From positions 26,954 to 90,953 of the forward strand of contig NZ_PDZG01000009.1 of assembly GCF_002735645.1 (NCBI RefSeq): DNA of 64,000 nt. Reading direction: 5' to 3'. Below, piece by piece: positions 1-9,946 of the stretch. The stretch's first letter is position 1. Every line of letters starts with the position of its first letter. The notes below the pieces were generated by a model. It did not search any database. It worked only from the letters and a program-made list of their open reading frames with translations, and was not told where the DNA came from. Both the position numbers and the translations under genes were made by a program. This DNA is from Iodobacter sp. BJB302 (GTDB lineage: Bacteria; Pseudomonadota; Gammaproteobacteria; Burkholderiales; Chitinibacteraceae).

Positions 1-893
1 AACGCAAAGCACTGGATGGCAAAAAACATCCTCCGTTCTGGACCCGCGTTGCGCTGATTTTATCTGCACTGGGCATCAGTTTTGCACACGGCTCTAACGA
101 CGGGCAAAAAGGCATTGGCCTGTTAATGCTGGTTCTGATCGGCATTGTACCGGGTAAATTTGTGGTGGATATGAGCAGCACTACCTACCAAATTGAGCGT
201 ACTCACGACGCAGCATTGCATTTACAACAATTTTACAGCCGCAACAGCTACCGCCTGAACGACTACATTGATCAAAGCGCGCAAGACCCGCTGCCGCCAC
301 AATTTAAATGTGACTCCAAGCAAACCATGCCCGCCAGTAATGAGCTGGTGACCAAGCTGGCTGGCATTCATAACTACGAACAACTTTCTGAAACAGAACG
401 TATCCGCGTTCGCCGTTTGCTGCTCTGCCTTGACGACACCGCCAAAAAAGTAAGCAAGCTGCCAAGCATCACCTCAACGGAAAAAGCCGATCTGGACCGC
501 TTGCGTAAAGATTTATCCGCCACCACCGAATATGCACCGCAGTGGGTGATTATCGCCATTGCGATGGCACTTGGGCTGGGCACAATGATCGGCTGGAAGC
601 GGATTGTCCTCACCGTTGGCGAGAAAATCGGCAATAAAGGCATGACTTACAGCCAGGGGATGGCCGCGCAAATCACCGCCGCATCTGCCATTGGTATTGC
701 CAGCCTCACCGGCATGCCTGTTTCAACCACCCATGTCTTGTCTTCTGCAGTAGCGGGGACCATGGTGGCCAATCGCAGCGGCTTACAAAGCCAGACTGTA
801 AAAAACATTCTGCTGGCATGGGTGCTGACCCTGCCGGTATCGATGGCGCTCTCTGGCGGGATGTTTATTGCCGCCAGTCACTGGATTAAATAG
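1..893 (+). CDS. Inorganic phosphate transporter, PiT family (5' end outside window)
   Basis: The reading frame is open from base 3, so the gene starts upstream of the window. Near the visible N-terminus the motif SFAHGSNDGQKGIG appears, and near the C-terminus GMPVSTTHVLSSAVAGTM. These are the two signature repeats of PiT-family (PF01384) low-affinity, proton- or sodium-coupled phosphate permeases of the inner membrane. Between them lies a hydrophilic stretch of roughly 130 residues, then several hydrophobic segments. A GC-rich hairpin with a T-run follows the stop directly. The regulator or DUF47 partner often found beside PiT genes would lie outside the window. Assignment to the family is firm; substrate (phosphate rather than sulfate) is inferred from the family. 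Confidence 0.9.
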   Translation, partial: RKALDGKKHPPFWTRVALILSALGISFAHGSNDGQKGIGLLMLVLIGIVPGKFVVDMSSTTYQIERTHDAALHLQQFYSRNSYRLNDYIDQSAQDPLPPQFKCDSKQTMPASNELVTKLAGIHNYEQLSETERIRVRRLLLCLDDTAKKVSKLPSITSTEKADLDRLRKDLSATTEYAPQWVIIAIAMALGLGTMIGWKRIVLTVGEKIGNKGMTYSQGMAAQITAASAIGIASLTGMPVSTTHVLSSAVAGTMVANRSGLQSQTVKNILLAWVLTLPVSMALSGGMFIAASHWIK

Positions 894-897
894 CAAC

Positions 898-929
898 AAG
901 GCCATGTCTTCTGACATGGCCTTTTTTTT
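898..929 (+). terminator. Rho-independent terminator after the phosphate transporter
   Basis: An 8-bp perfect stem (901-908 with 913-920, loop ttct) is followed by a run of eight T residues at 922-929. It sits between two converging genes, and the flanking A residues at 898-900 extend the stem. It mainly serves the plus-strand transporter gene. Confidence 0.85.
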
Positions 930-2955
930 AATTCAAAGGCACACTTTGTGAGGCTTCAACCCCGCTGGGAAACTTCACTTTCACCACCAGTTGTGCATCA
1001 GCAGGAATCGGGCAGGCTACGACCGATAAAGTACCGGTAAACTGCGGAACAACCGCAGTACTTGGCACAGTAAAACTACTCAGGCCGCTTAACTGCGCGG
1101 GGTTATTAATTGCGTTCCCCAGTGCATCGACCAAAACTGTTTGCGTTATTTCCAAATCAAGCTGTGTTTTAGCCGGTAAAACATTGCCATTCGCATCCCT
1201 CAAAGCCAAAGCAAACTGACTGATCAGGCTGCCTGACGCACAAAGCCTGCCGGCACTCAGAGGGTATGTCAGCACATTGCTGCCAAGGGCGCTTGCCGAC
1301 CAGATCACCACTCTGCTGCTTGATACATGAATCGTTTTAGCAACCGACCCCGGAATACTGACCGAGCGCAGCACGCCGTTATATTGCCCGTCCGGCCCGT
1401 TGTATACACCATCACCATTAAAATCAATAAAGGGCTCAACATAGCCAGCACCATCAACGGCCAGCAGTGTCATGGGCGCAGCATGTGCGGTTTCATCGGC
1501 GTTTAAAAAAGCCTCGCCCTGATCCGACCAGCTTTCCCCTGTATCAAACACCCCGTTGCCATTCAGATCATTAAAGCTCTCTTCCCCCACCATATGCGCC
1601 AGCACGGTCATTCGCCCGGCACCCACTAATTTTTGCCGGTTTCCCGAGCTGACCAGGGTGACACTGCAAGCCCCATTTGCCATGGTGCAGCGCGGCGTAA
1701 TCGTCCCGATACCGCCCTCAGTCATAAAGCTCACAGCAGAGCCATCAGGCACAGGATTACCAAAGCGATCCGATGCCCTAGCCGTCAGCACAATGCTATT
1801 GCCATCAATGGTATAAAACTCCGGGTTCACAATATCTGCCGATAAACTAAAGCCGTTCTGATGCGGCAAACCAGTTGAAATCGTCAGCGCATTAGACTGG
1901 CTGCTGATTGCAGGGGCCCCCCGCAGCGTAGCCGTTACCCGCACCACCGTACTCACCGCCCCGGCATTCACCACCACTTGCACGAGTCCTGAGCCTGGCT
2001 GACTTTGCGCGGCACTTTGCACCAAGGTGATGCCACCAACCGTGGTATTCAAAGCAAAATCGACCCATTGCCCGCCCAGGGGACTGCCTTGTAAATCTTT
2101 CACCTTAAATTGCACCACGGCACTGGTATTGCCGCCTGTTCCGGGCAAAGAAATCAGCTCAGGAACAGCACTTACAAATTCGATATTGCCCGCCGAGGCA
2201 GCCAGCACAGACAGCGTGGTTTTGGCCGACCGGCTCACGCCCCCAAGCGTGGCTATTGCGGTAATTTCATCGCTTCCCGCACAGGATTTATCCTGATAAG
2301 TACTGGATGCTACCGCCGTTTTTACGCCATTAACCGTACTCACTACCGACAAAACCGGCGAAGACAGCAAGGCCTTGCCTGCATCAGCACAGGGCGAGCT
2401 GAAACTTACGCTCACAGGCGTTTCCAATGCCAGGCCTGTGTCACTATTGCTCAGATTGACCGACACCCCCACGCTGCCGCCTGCCGATATGGTACTCAGA
2501 TCAAGTTTGGGCGTGCTCAGTGCAAAGTTAAGCGACCTGACACTGTAATTAAACGCGGCGCTATACGATTTGCCATCCACATCAATACTGGCATTAATCG
2601 AATCTGCACCGGTATTGTCGTTGCTTATCAGCTGAGACTGCGCCCGCCCTGATGCATCGGTTAACACCGTATCGGGGCTGATTTTACTGAGGGAAGATGT
2701 GCTTACGCCAAGTTTAACAACGCGGTTACTCAGGGGTTGCCCCTTCGCATCACTCAGCGTTACCACGAGGGCAGAGATGGAATTTGCATAAACCGTTGCG
2801 GAGGTCTGCCCGGTACTGTCTTGCAGCACCACAGAAAGCTGAGCCGCACCACTGGCCACAGCCACCGCACTGGCCGCCCCGCTGCTTACATCGCTCGCCC
2901 CGCCACCACAGGCGGCCAGCACAGCAAACAACAGAAGTAAAAGTAAGCCCCGCAT
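928..2955 (-). CDS. Lipoprotein with tandem Ig-like (invasin/Big_1-type) domains
   Basis: This 675-residue protein starts with a lipoprotein signal peptide ending in LAAC, so the mature protein should be anchored by Cys16. The rest is Ser/Thr/Val-rich beta structure with repeated Ig-like modules, for example LSDAKGQPLSNRVVKLG and FKVKDLQGSPLGGQWVDFAL and ASDRFGNPVPDGSAVSF. These match the pattern of bacterial Ig-like group 1 domains in invasins and surface adhesins. Two Asp/Asn-rich loops (DLNGNGVFDTGE and DFNGDGVYNGPDG) in the second half look like calcium-binding dockerin/EF-hand-type loops. I chose the ATG at 2953-2955, preceded by GGACAGCAAG, over a GTG four codons upstream. Role in adhesion or as a surface scaffold is inferred. 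It is a single gene converging on the phosphate transporter. Confidence 0.75.
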   Translation of the reverse strand: MRGLLLLLLFAVLAACGGGASDVSSGAASAVAVASGAAQLSVVLQDSTGQTSATVYANSISALVVTLSDAKGQPLSNRVVKLGVSTSSLSKISPDTVLTDASGRAQSQLISNDNTGADSINASIDVDGKSYSAAFNYSVRSLNFALSTPKLDLSTISAGGSVGVSVNLSNSDTGLALETPVSVSFSSPCADAGKALLSSPVLSVVSTVNGVKTAVASSTYQDKSCAGSDEITAIATLGGVSRSAKTTLSVLAASAGNIEFVSAVPELISLPGTGGNTSAVVQFKVKDLQGSPLGGQWVDFALNTTVGGITLVQSAAQSQPGSGLVQVVVNAGAVSTVVRVTATLRGAPAISSQSNALTISTGLPHQNGFSLSADIVNPEFYTIDGNSIVLTARASDRFGNPVPDGSAVSFMTEGGIGTITPRCTMANGACSVTLVSSGNRQKLVGAGRMTVLAHMVGEESFNDLNGNGVFDTGESWSDQGEAFLNADETAHAAPMTLLAVDGAGYVEPFIDFNGDGVYNGPDGQYNGVLRSVSIPGSVAKTIHVSSSRVVIWSASALGSNVLTYPLSAGRLCASGSLISQFALALRDANGNVLPAKTQLDLEITQTVLVDALGNAINNPAQLSGLSSFTVPSTAVVPQFTGTLSVVACPIPADAQLVVKVKFPSGVEASQSVPLN

Positions 2956-3079
2956 CTTGCTGTCCACTTATTGTTATCTCAGTGGCATTTATAGCAAAGG
3001 TGGCGCACAGAAGCTTGTCAGATTATCGCAAGTAATAAATAAAGGCGCGCCCCTGCCCGGCTTCCGCTTACGGGTTTAA

Positions 3080-3682
3080 TCACCAGCGGCAGTTTTTAAT
3101 TCTTTTCAAGAGCTCCATATCCACCACAATCATCGGCACACCATCCGATATTTTGGCGATTTTCCTGCTCTCTGGCGGAGCCTCCTCAGCCAGCACATCA
3201 CGACAATCACGCAAAGCTGATTTGGCGAGCGCCTGCCCGAATGGCGATTGATATTCCACAGCAGAGGCAGGTAAGGCACCACTTTTAAGCGCCTTTTGCC
3301 TGTCCTGCCGGTCAGCCGCTACCGCATCTTTCAACGCCTTTTGCGCGAAACTCTGCTCAGCGCCCTGCAGAGCCTCTGCCGAATCGATCACCAGCCCGGC
3401 CTCACTATCTTGTTTCCTGACATGCGTTCTGACCGCAGGCGGCGGATTATTTGCTGATAAGGCAGGAGGGGATTGTTGTTGCATCCGGGTAACAGGCGGT
3501 AAAAGCGCCTGACTCTTCACAGGCGGACTGAGCGTAACCGATACAGGCACCAGCACTGGCCCGGGCAAAGGCACGGCAACATGGGGGCGCCACAAAAGAA
3601 GAAGGCTGTGCAGCAGAATACTCAGCAGCAAAATGGCTGATCTGGATGAGCGCAATGAAGTTGAAAAACCAAACAAGGGCAT
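3080..3682 (-). CDS. TonB-N-terminus-like inner-membrane protein, unknown function
   Basis: This is a 200-residue protein. Residues 15-32 form one hydrophobic helix (SAILLLSILLHSLLLLW) that carries the Ser and His spacing typical of TonB/TolA-type energy-coupling anchors. A Pro-rich stretch follows, including VPVSVTLSPPVKSQALLPP. The C-terminal half is charged and helical, with two Cys (CRDV and NCRW). I cannot see a TonB C-terminal domain (no YP-x-A-x2-G pattern), so this is not a complete TonB. It could be a TonB-derived envelope protein or one end of a periplasm-spanning linker. It is flanked by an Ig-like lipoprotein and a deacetylase gene with no visible operon link. Confidence 0.5.
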   Translation of the reverse strand: MPLFGFSTSLRSSRSAILLLSILLHSLLLLWRPHVAVPLPGPVLVPVSVTLSPPVKSQALLPPVTRMQQQSPPALSANNPPPAVRTHVRKQDSEAGLVIDSAEALQGAEQSFAQKALKDAVAADRQDRQKALKSGALPASAVEYQSPFGQALAKSALRDCRDVLAEEAPPESRKIAKISDGVPMIVVDMELLKRIKNCRW

Positions 3683-3789
3683 GCAGCTCCAGCCTTAAGC
3701 GATACACGGGTTTACAGATTAATCAGCCTGCTGATGTCCACGGGTATGCTGACGCCCCGGCGCAATTGAGAATCAGATGCCAACAGCGC

Positions 3790-4722
3790 CTAGATATCCG
3801 CCAGTTCTTTAATATGCGCCGCCACACTGCGCCCCAAGGCCGAAAGATCATAGCCGCCTTCCAGAAAAGACACGATGCGCCCGTCGGCATATTGATCAGC
3901 CACCTTCATCAGCTGCTTAGTCACCCATGCATAATCGGCCTCCACGAGGCCCATGGTCGACATTTCGTCTTCTAAATGCGCATCAAAACCTGCGGAAATC
4001 AAAATTAACTGCGGGGAGAACTCATTTAAAACTGGCAGCCATTTCTCCAGAACCAAGTCACGGAACTGTGCACCCGTTGTGCCGCGCGGCATCGGAAAAT
4101 TGCGCATATTCGCGCCACGGGGCACATCCCCTGAATAAGGGAAAAAAGGGTGCTGGAAAAAACTCACCATCATCACCCGGTCTTCTTCACAGAAAATATC
4201 TTCGGTGCCATTGCCGTGGTGCACATCAAAATCCACAATCACCACCCGCTCCAGACCATATTGATCAAGAGCATGGCGCGCAGCAACCGCCACATTATTA
4301 AAAAAGCAAAAACCCATCGCATTATTTTTTTCTGCGTGATGCCCTGGCGGGCGCACCCCGCAAAAAGCATTGCCAGCCTTGCCCTGCATCACTGCATCGA
4401 CCGCCGCAATACCCGCCCCGGCCGCATGATAAGCCGCCCTCAGGGTAAAAGGATTCATCGCCGTATCCGGATCGGCATGCACAAAGCCATGCGTAGGAGA
4501 AATCAGCGCAAGGCGATCCAGGTATTCAGTGCCGTGCACCCGTGCCAGCTGCTCCCGCGTGGCAGCAGGTGCATCAATATGCCATAAAAAATCCCATATC
4601 CCTGCCGCCATCAAACGATCTTTAATGGCCTCTAAGCGCTCCGCGCACTCGGGATGCCCCTTGCCCATATTGTGCATCGCACAGGCGGGGTGACTAATAT
4701 AAGCGCTTGGACCACTACTCAC
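3790..4722 (-). CDS. Histone deacetylase family protein (acetylpolyamine/acetoin-utilisation type)
   Basis: The product is a zinc-dependent amidohydrolase of the HDAC/AcuC/acetylpolyamine amidohydrolase family. Visible signatures, numbered from the longer TTG start, are GHPECAERLEAI near residue 28, the catalytic His pair in RPPGHHAE at about 134-135, zinc ligands Asp172 and His174 in DFDVHHGNGTEDIF, the later ligand in SAGFDAHLEDEM, and EGGYDL with the transition-state Tyr near the C-terminus. All catalytic residues are present. The best start looks like the GTG at 4720-4722, which has AAGGGGG about seven bases upstream; a TTG at 4740 would add six residues. The substrate in bacteria cannot be read from the sequence. 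The gene is divergent from the MoxR operon. Confidence 0.88.
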   Translation of the reverse strand: MSSGPSAYISHPACAMHNMGKGHPECAERLEAIKDRLMAAGIWDFLWHIDAPAATREQLARVHGTEYLDRLALISPTHGFVHADPDTAMNPFTLRAAYHAAGAGIAAVDAVMQGKAGNAFCGVRPPGHHAEKNNAMGFCFFNNVAVAARHALDQYGLERVVIVDFDVHHGNGTEDIFCEEDRVMMVSFFQHPFFPYSGDVPRGANMRNFPMPRGTTGAQFRDLVLEKWLPVLNEFSPQLILISAGFDAHLEDEMSTMGLVEADYAWVTKQLMKVADQYADGRIVSFLEGGYDLSALGRSVAAHIKELADI

Positions 4723-4927
4723 CGGCACTACCCCCTTCAAGTCAGGCTGCCTTCGCCACCTGTTTAATCCACCCTGATTCAGCCAGCAACTGGCCGCATC
4801 AATCCTTAGTACACGCTATTCTGACTGTTAGTTTACGCCTTGGGCAAATACACTGGCAACGAAAGCGAATAGACAGTTTGCGATTCATGGTCAACACTGA
4901 AGTGATAAATAAACAGGAAGCCATACC

Positions 4928-5839
4928 ATGGCACCACGCCTGCCTGCGGTACTCAAGCAACTTGAAGCCATTATTCTGGGTAAACCTGTGCAAATCCGTC
5001 AGGCGCTTTCCTGCCTGCTGGCACAGGGTCATTTGCTGATTGAAGACCTTCCCGGTGTAGGCAAAACCACCTTGGCCCATGCACTTGCCCGCACGCTCGG
5101 ACTAAAATTTCAAAGGGTTCAGTTCACCAGCGACCTGCTCCCTGCCGACCTGACGGGGGTTTCTATTTATGACAGAGAAAACCAGCGTTTTCAATTTCAC
5201 CACGGCCCGCTTTTTACGCAGCTGCTGCTTGCAGATGAAATCAACCGGGCCTCACCCAAAACCCAGTCTGCCCTTTTAGAGGCCATGGAAGAAGGTCAGG
5301 TCACGGCCGATGGCACAACATGGCCCCTGCCCGAACCTTTTTTTGTAATTGCCACACAAAATCCATCGCATCAGATTGGTACATTTTTGCTTCCCGAATC
5401 CCAGTTGGACCGGTTCTTAATGCGAATTGAGCTGGGCTACCCCGATACGCAGGCCGAGCGCGCCATGCTAGCGGGTTCGGATCGCCGCCATTTAATCGAA
5501 TCATTGGCAGAAGCAATCAGCAGCAGCGATTTACAAGCCAGCCAGCAAATCGTGCGGGATGTTTATATCGCGCCCGCGCTGCTTGATTATGTACAAACGC
5601 TGATCGCGGCATCGCGGCAGCCAGGGCGCTTTATGTGCGGCCTCTCACCCCGCGCCGCCTTAGGGCTGTTACATGCCGCCCAGGCATGGGCATGGCTGGA
5701 TGGCCGTGATCTGGTTTTACCAGAAGATATTCAGGCCGTTTTTCTGCCGGTAAGCCAGCACAGGCTGGTGATGCCAGGCAGCGGCAAAGCGGCCATTGAA
5801 ATGGTCAGGGCATTAATTTTAGAAACACCCATCCCTTAA
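4928..5839 (+). CDS. MoxR-family AAA+ ATPase
   Basis: This is a 303-residue AAA+ ATPase. Walker A is LPGVGKTT at residues 41-48, Walker B is LLLADEINRA at about 99-108, and the sensor-1 region reads FVIATQNPSHQIGTF, followed by LPESQLDRFLMRI, all hallmarks of the AAA_3/MoxR family. The ATG is preceded by AGGAAG at good spacing. It is the first gene of a three-gene operon with a DUF58 protein two bases downstream and a transglutaminase-like membrane protein after it. In this arrangement MoxR proteins are thought to act as chaperones for assembly of cell-envelope or metal-containing complexes; the actual client here is unknown. Confidence 0.92.
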   Translation: MAPRLPAVLKQLEAIILGKPVQIRQALSCLLAQGHLLIEDLPGVGKTTLAHALARTLGLKFQRVQFTSDLLPADLTGVSIYDRENQRFQFHHGPLFTQLLLADEINRASPKTQSALLEAMEEGQVTADGTTWPLPEPFFVIATQNPSHQIGTFLLPESQLDRFLMRIELGYPDTQAERAMLAGSDRRHLIESLAEAISSSDLQASQQIVRDVYIAPALLDYVQTLIAASRQPGRFMCGLSPRAALGLLHAAQAWAWLDGRDLVLPEDIQAVFLPVSQHRLVMPGSGKAAIEMVRALILETPIP

Positions 5840-5841
5840 TA

Positions 5842-6813
5842 ATGCTTAAGCGTCTGAGGCAAAGCCGGCAACGCTGGTTTAACAAACGGCACCCAGCCCA
5901 AAGCAGCGCGCTCGTGCTGAAGTATGATCGTATCTATATTTTACCCAGCGGCTTTGGTTACGCCTTTTGCTTTACGGCCATCCTGATTTTGATCGGGGCG
6001 ATCAATTACCAGCTGAGTCTTGCCTATTTATTTGCTTTTACCCTGCTGGGGCTGGGGCATGCGGTACTACTGCGTACCTTCAGAAATTTACTTAAATTGC
6101 GATTACAGCTTTTTGATGCTCCGGCCGTTTTTGCCGGTGAAGTGGCCTCTTTTCCACTTCATATCAGCCACCACAGCAGCTTAAGCCGCCACGCCCTTAT
6201 TTTTCAGTTTTCAAATCAAAATAAAGTCACCCTTAACATGCTTGAACAGGAAGCCGAGCTGGCCATTCCTCTGCTCAGCCATGAGCGCGGCTGGCTTCTT
6301 GCCCCTACTCTGCACTTATCCAGCTTTTATCCCGTGGGCTGGTGCCACGCATGGAGCTACCTCAACAGCCCAGCACGCTGCATTGTCTGGCCCCGCCCGG
6401 AAAACGATCCGCCCCCATGGCTTGCCGAAAACAATCAGGGCAGCAGCACAGGACGCAGCGAAGAAGACTTTGCAGGCCTGCGCCCCTACCAGACAGGCGA
6501 TTCACTCCGCAGAATCGCATGGAAACAAGCCGCACACAGCGAATCGCTGCCTGTAAAATTTTTTGACTCGCAAGGCGCAGCCTCTCAGGTGTTTAGCTGG
6601 GGGCAGCTCGCCGGCATGGAAACAGAGGCGCGCTTATCCAGGCTATGCGCATGGATCTTAGTGGCCCAGCAGATGGGCACGCCTTTTGGCCTGTCACTAC
6701 CGGGCGTGCACATCGCCCCGGCATTGGGTGAATCGCATCAAATCAATTGCCTGAATGCATTAGCCCTGTTTGATGAGCAGCCCCCCCGCAGCGCAGGCGC
6801 CGGGCCATCATGA
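5842..6813 (+). CDS. DUF58-domain membrane protein (MoxR partner)
   Basis: The protein has 323 residues. Two hydrophobic helices near residues 35-75 (FGYAFCFTAILILIGAI and LSLAYLFAFTLLGLGHA) place it in the inner membrane. The DUF58 core follows, with the diagnostic G-L-R-P-Y-x2-G-D-x-L-R-R-I-x-W-K pattern (GLRPYQTGDSLRRIAWK) near residue 215. The start lies two bases after the MoxR stop, and the stop overlaps the next gene by 4 bp, so the three are almost certainly cotranscribed and translationally coupled. Family knowledge links DUF58 to MoxR in envelope-complex maturation; the specific role here is not known. Confidence 0.88.
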   Translation: MLKRLRQSRQRWFNKRHPAQSSALVLKYDRIYILPSGFGYAFCFTAILILIGAINYQLSLAYLFAFTLLGLGHAVLLRTFRNLLKLRLQLFDAPAVFAGEVASFPLHISHHSSLSRHALIFQFSNQNKVTLNMLEQEAELAIPLLSHERGWLLAPTLHLSSFYPVGWCHAWSYLNSPARCIVWPRPENDPPPWLAENNQGSSTGRSEEDFAGLRPYQTGDSLRRIAWKQAAHSESLPVKFFDSQGAASQVFSWGQLAGMETEARLSRLCAWILVAQQMGTPFGLSLPGVHIAPALGESHQINCLNALALFDEQPPRSAGAGPS

Positions 6814-8750
6814 ATACGCCGCTTGCCCGCAAACCCATGCAATATCTGATTGCCACCCAGGCGCTGGTGCTGGTGCCGCACGGGATGCAATTCAGCCCAT
6901 GGCTGACGCTGGCACTGGCGCTGCTTTTGCTGTGGCGCGCCTGGATTGCCTATAGCGGAAAAGCCCTGCCCCCGGCCTATTTTGGCCTAATTCTATCTGT
7001 GGGCTTATTTGCATTAATCTGGCTGGATTATCAAACCTTAATCGGCAGGCAAGGGGGCGTGGCCACGCTGGCCAGCCTTGCCACCGTCAAGCTTTTTGAA
7101 ACCCGCACACCAAGAGACATCAAAGTAGTCAGCCTGTTAGCCTATTTTTTGGTGGGTGCAGGTTTTTTAAGTGTGGCATCCAGCTGGATATTGCTCTGGG
7201 CCAGCCTTTCCATGCTGGCCATCACCGGGCAATTAATGCAGTGGCAAAGCCTGCAATCACTACAGACACTCGCTAAACAGCTCTTTTATATGCTGTGTGA
7301 AGCACTGCCCTTTGCCATATTCTTATTTGTTTTTTTCCCACGGCTGCCCCCGCTCTGGAGCATGCCCGACGAGCAGCCCATTGCCCGCACGGGTTTAAGC
7401 GATGAAATGCGCCCAGGGGACTTCAGCAAACTGGCAAGAGACGAATCCGTTGCCTTCAGGGTAGAGTTTGAGGGCCCCGTACCTAAAGCTCAGGCAAGGT
7501 ACTGGCGCGGCCCGGTCTTTGATCTCTTTGACGGAGAAGCTTGGCTGCAAGTGCCTGTCACGGTTGCCGGCGGCCCGGCCATCACGCCCCTAGGCCCGGC
7601 TATTGGCTACACCATGACCATGGAGCCGCATAATTTAAACTGGCTGCTGGCGCTGGATATCCCCGGCACACTTCCAGACAGCGCGCTGATGAGTAATCGC
7701 CTGCAGGCGGTTAACAGCGCCCCCGTCAGCCAGCGCCAGCGCTACCACTTAAGCAGCCATTTACTCTGGCGGACCAGCGAGGACGACACCGTACAAAGTG
7801 CATTGCAACTGCCACAGGCAGGTAATCCCCAAGCCCGTGCTCTGGCAGCAAGCTGGCGGGCGCTCCCCCCGCCAGAGCGCGTCAGGCAAGGCTTAAATTT
7901 TCTGAAAAATGGCGGTTTCAGCTACACCCTGCAGCCCCCGCTCAATAAAGGCCCCAATGCCATAGACACTTTTCTGTTTAAACATAAGCAAGGTTTTTGT
8001 GAACACTACGCCAGCAGTTTTACCTTTTTAATGCGCGCAGCAGGGATTCCCAGCCGGGTTGTGGGCGGCTATCAGGGCGGAGAATGGAATAACAACGGCA
8101 AATACCTGATTGTACGGCAAGCCAATGCACACGCATGGAGCGAAATATGGCTGGCGCAAGGAGGCTGGCAGCGTGCAGACCCCACCGCCATGATTTCGCC
8201 TTCGCGCATCAGTAACGGGCCGGATATCAGCCTCAATCAGGCCGACAGCCTGCCTTTTATGGAAGGCGCTCCACCCGAATGGATACACCATCTGCGCCTA
8301 AACTGGGACAGTCTGGTGAATGGCTGGAATCAGTGGGTGATGGGTTACGACTCACGCAAACAGATGCAGTTGTTCAAAAAGCTGGGGATACCCGATGTAT
8401 TGTCCGGCGAATTTATCCTGCGCATGGCCCTGGGCAGCAGCATCGTGCTTGCTCTGCTCTTTTTTCTTGCCACCCGCAGCACCGCAGCCAGGCGTGATCC
8501 CGCCAGCCGTGCATGGCAAACTTTTTGCCGCCAGCTTGCCCGCAAAGGCTGCCGGCCCCTTCCCCATGAAGGCCCGCTTACATTTGGCCAGCGTGCCAGC
8601 TTGCAATTACCCCAGCATCACGAGCAGATTCATTACATCACCCAGCAATACATTGCGGCCCGTTACGGAAAGGATACTGATGCGCTATTAAAGCTGCAGA
8701 AAGCAGTGCGTTATTTCTCGTGTAATCAAATTAAACAGAGCCTGTTATGA
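6810..8750 (+). CDS. TgpA-like membrane transglutaminase/protease (DUF3488-transglutaminase-DUF4129)
   Basis: This 646-residue protein opens with five or six transmembrane helices (DUF3488 region, residues 1-190). A large periplasmic part contains a transglutaminase core. The catalytic triad is readable as Cys in [12 protein letters not shown], His in NAHAWSEIW and Asp in [10 protein letters not shown] further membrane helix ([16 protein letters not shown]) precedes a cytoplasmic DUF4129-like tail. The architecture equals that of Pseudomonas aeruginosa TgpA, an essential periplasmic transglutaminase-fold protein. It overlaps the DUF58 gene by 4 bp and ends the MoxR-DUF58-TgpA operon. Ferrochelatase begins 28 bp later and may be read through. 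Confidence 0.9.
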   Translation: MNTPLARKPMQYLIATQALVLVPHGMQFSPWLTLALALLLLWRAWIAYSGKALPPAYFGLILSVGLFALIWLDYQTLIGRQGGVATLASLATVKLFETRTPRDIKVVSLLAYFLVGAGFLSVASSWILLWASLSMLAITGQLMQWQSLQSLQTLAKQLFYMLCEALPFAIFLFVFFPRLPPLWSMPDEQPIARTGLSDEMRPGDFSKLARDESVAFRVEFEGPVPKAQARYWRGPVFDLFDGEAWLQVPVTVAGGPAITPLGPAIGYTMTMEPHNLNWLLALDIPGTLPDSALMSNRLQAVNSAPVSQRQRYHLSSHLLWRTSEDDTVQSALQLPQAGNPQARALAASWRALPPPERVRQGLNFLKNGGFSYTLQPPLNKGPNAIDTFLFKHKQGFCEHYASSFTFLMRAAGIPSRVVGGYQGGEWNNNGKYLIVRQANAHAWSEIWLAQGGWQRADPTAMISPSRISNGPDISLNQADSLPFMEGAPPEWIHHLRLNWDSLVNGWNQWVMGYDSRKQMQLFKKLGIPDVLSGEFILRMALGSSIVLALLFFLATRSTAARRDPASRAWQTFCRQLARKGCRPLPHEGPLTFGQRASLQLPQHHEQIHYITQQYIAARYGKDTDALLKLQKAVRYFSCNQIKQSLL

Positions 8751-8778
8751 TTCAGAAAAACAATCCGAGCCCATTCCT

Positions 8779-9879
8779 ATGTCTTCATTTCTGCCTGAAC
8801 CACCCTTTCGCCACGATCAAGCCAGCCGGATCGGCGTACTGCTCGTCAATCTTGGCACTCCCGAGGCACCTGTTCCCGCCGCGATTCGCCCCTATTTACG
8901 CCAGTTTCTGTCTGACCCCCGCGTGGTAGAAATACCAAGACTGGTGTGGCTGACCATTCTGAATGCCTTTATTTTGCCTTTTCGCCCCAAAAAAACGGCC
9001 GCAAAATATGCAAGTGTATGGATGAGCGAAGGTTCCCCCCTGAAAGTCTGGACAACAAAACAGGCTAAGCTTTTAAAAGGCTGGCTGGGCGAGCAAGGTC
9101 ACCCGGAGGTTTTAGTCGACTATGCCATGCGTTATGGGCAGCCTTCAATTGCAGCGCAGATGGATAAACTGAAAGCTGCAGGATGTGAAAAATTACTTGT
9201 TCTGCCGCTCTACCCCCAGTATTCAGCCAGCACCAGCGCCACCGTCATTGATGAAGTGGGCCGGGTGCTCGCCACCTACCGCAACCAGCCTGCGCTGCGG
9301 ACTGTGCGCAGCTTTCATGATGACGAAGGCTATATTAAAGCGCTGGCTGGGCAGGTACGCGCTTACTGGCAAGCCAAAGGGCGCGGCGACCATTTACTGA
9401 TGAGCTTTCACGGCGTGCCGCGCTACACATTGGATAAGGGTGATCCTTACCACTGCTATTGCCGCAAAACCGGCCGCCTGCTAGCAGAAGAGCTGGACCT
9501 TGCCGAATCTGAATACACCGTAGCCTTTCAATCCCGCTTTGGCCGTGCCGAATGGCTGCAACCTTATGTGACGGCCACCATAAAACAACTGGGCAAGGCA
9601 GGTACAGGCAGGCTGGATGTAGTCTGCCCTGGCTTTGTAGCTGACTGCTTAGAAACACTTGAAGAAATAGCCATCGAAGGAAAACAGGACTATTTACAGG
9701 CCGGCGGTAAGGAGTACCACTTCATTCCCTGCCTGAATGATTCCCCTCTTTGGATAGATGCTTTAACCGCGCTGACAAAAAAAGAACTTTCTGGCTGGCT
9801 ACTTACTGACAACACTGCTATAGACAATACACAACAATGCACATTAAGCAGGGCCCGGGCTTTAGGTGCACAAAATTAA
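8779..9879 (+). CDS. hemH: Ferrochelatase
   Basis: This 366-residue enzyme inserts ferrous iron into protoporphyrin IX, the last step of heme b synthesis. Family signatures are [15 protein letters not shown] at the N-terminus, the catalytic-His motif [18 protein letters not shown], the GRAEWLQPY segment and the metal-site region [13 protein letters not shown]. It is an aqueous or membrane-peripheral cytoplasmic protein; length is normal for a proteobacterial HemH. The chosen ATG gives [13 protein letters not shown]; an upstream ATG at 8747 belongs to another frame. It follows the TgpA-like gene closely, which may be only positional linkage. Confidence 0.95.
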   Translation: MSSFLPEPPFRHDQASRIGVLLVNLGTPEAPVPAAIRPYLRQFLSDPRVVEIPRLVWLTILNAFILPFRPKKTAAKYASVWMSEGSPLKVWTTKQAKLLKGWLGEQGHPEVLVDYAMRYGQPSIAAQMDKLKAAGCEKLLVLPLYPQYSASTSATVIDEVGRVLATYRNQPALRTVRSFHDDEGYIKALAGQVRAYWQAKGRGDHLLMSFHGVPRYTLDKGDPYHCYCRKTGRLLAEELDLAESEYTVAFQSRFGRAEWLQPYVTATIKQLGKAGTGRLDVVCPGFVADCLETLEEIAIEGKQDYLQAGGKEYHFIPCLNDSPLWIDALTALTKKELSGWLLTDNTAIDNTQQCTLSRARALGAQN

Positions 9880-9946
9880 CTTGGGTATTGAAGAAATTAC
9901 AGTTAAACTGCCGGTAAGCTTATTCTTACAAAACGAGGTTCAGAAC

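Noticed and set aside
1556..2652. Plus-strand ORFs inside the Ig-like lipoprotein gene
   Set aside because: Antisense shadows of a gene with consistent repeat structure and a lipobox on the minus strand.
8747..8929. 60-codon ORF at the start of hemH
   Set aside because: Shadow frame of ferrochelatase; the conserved HemH start is at 8779.
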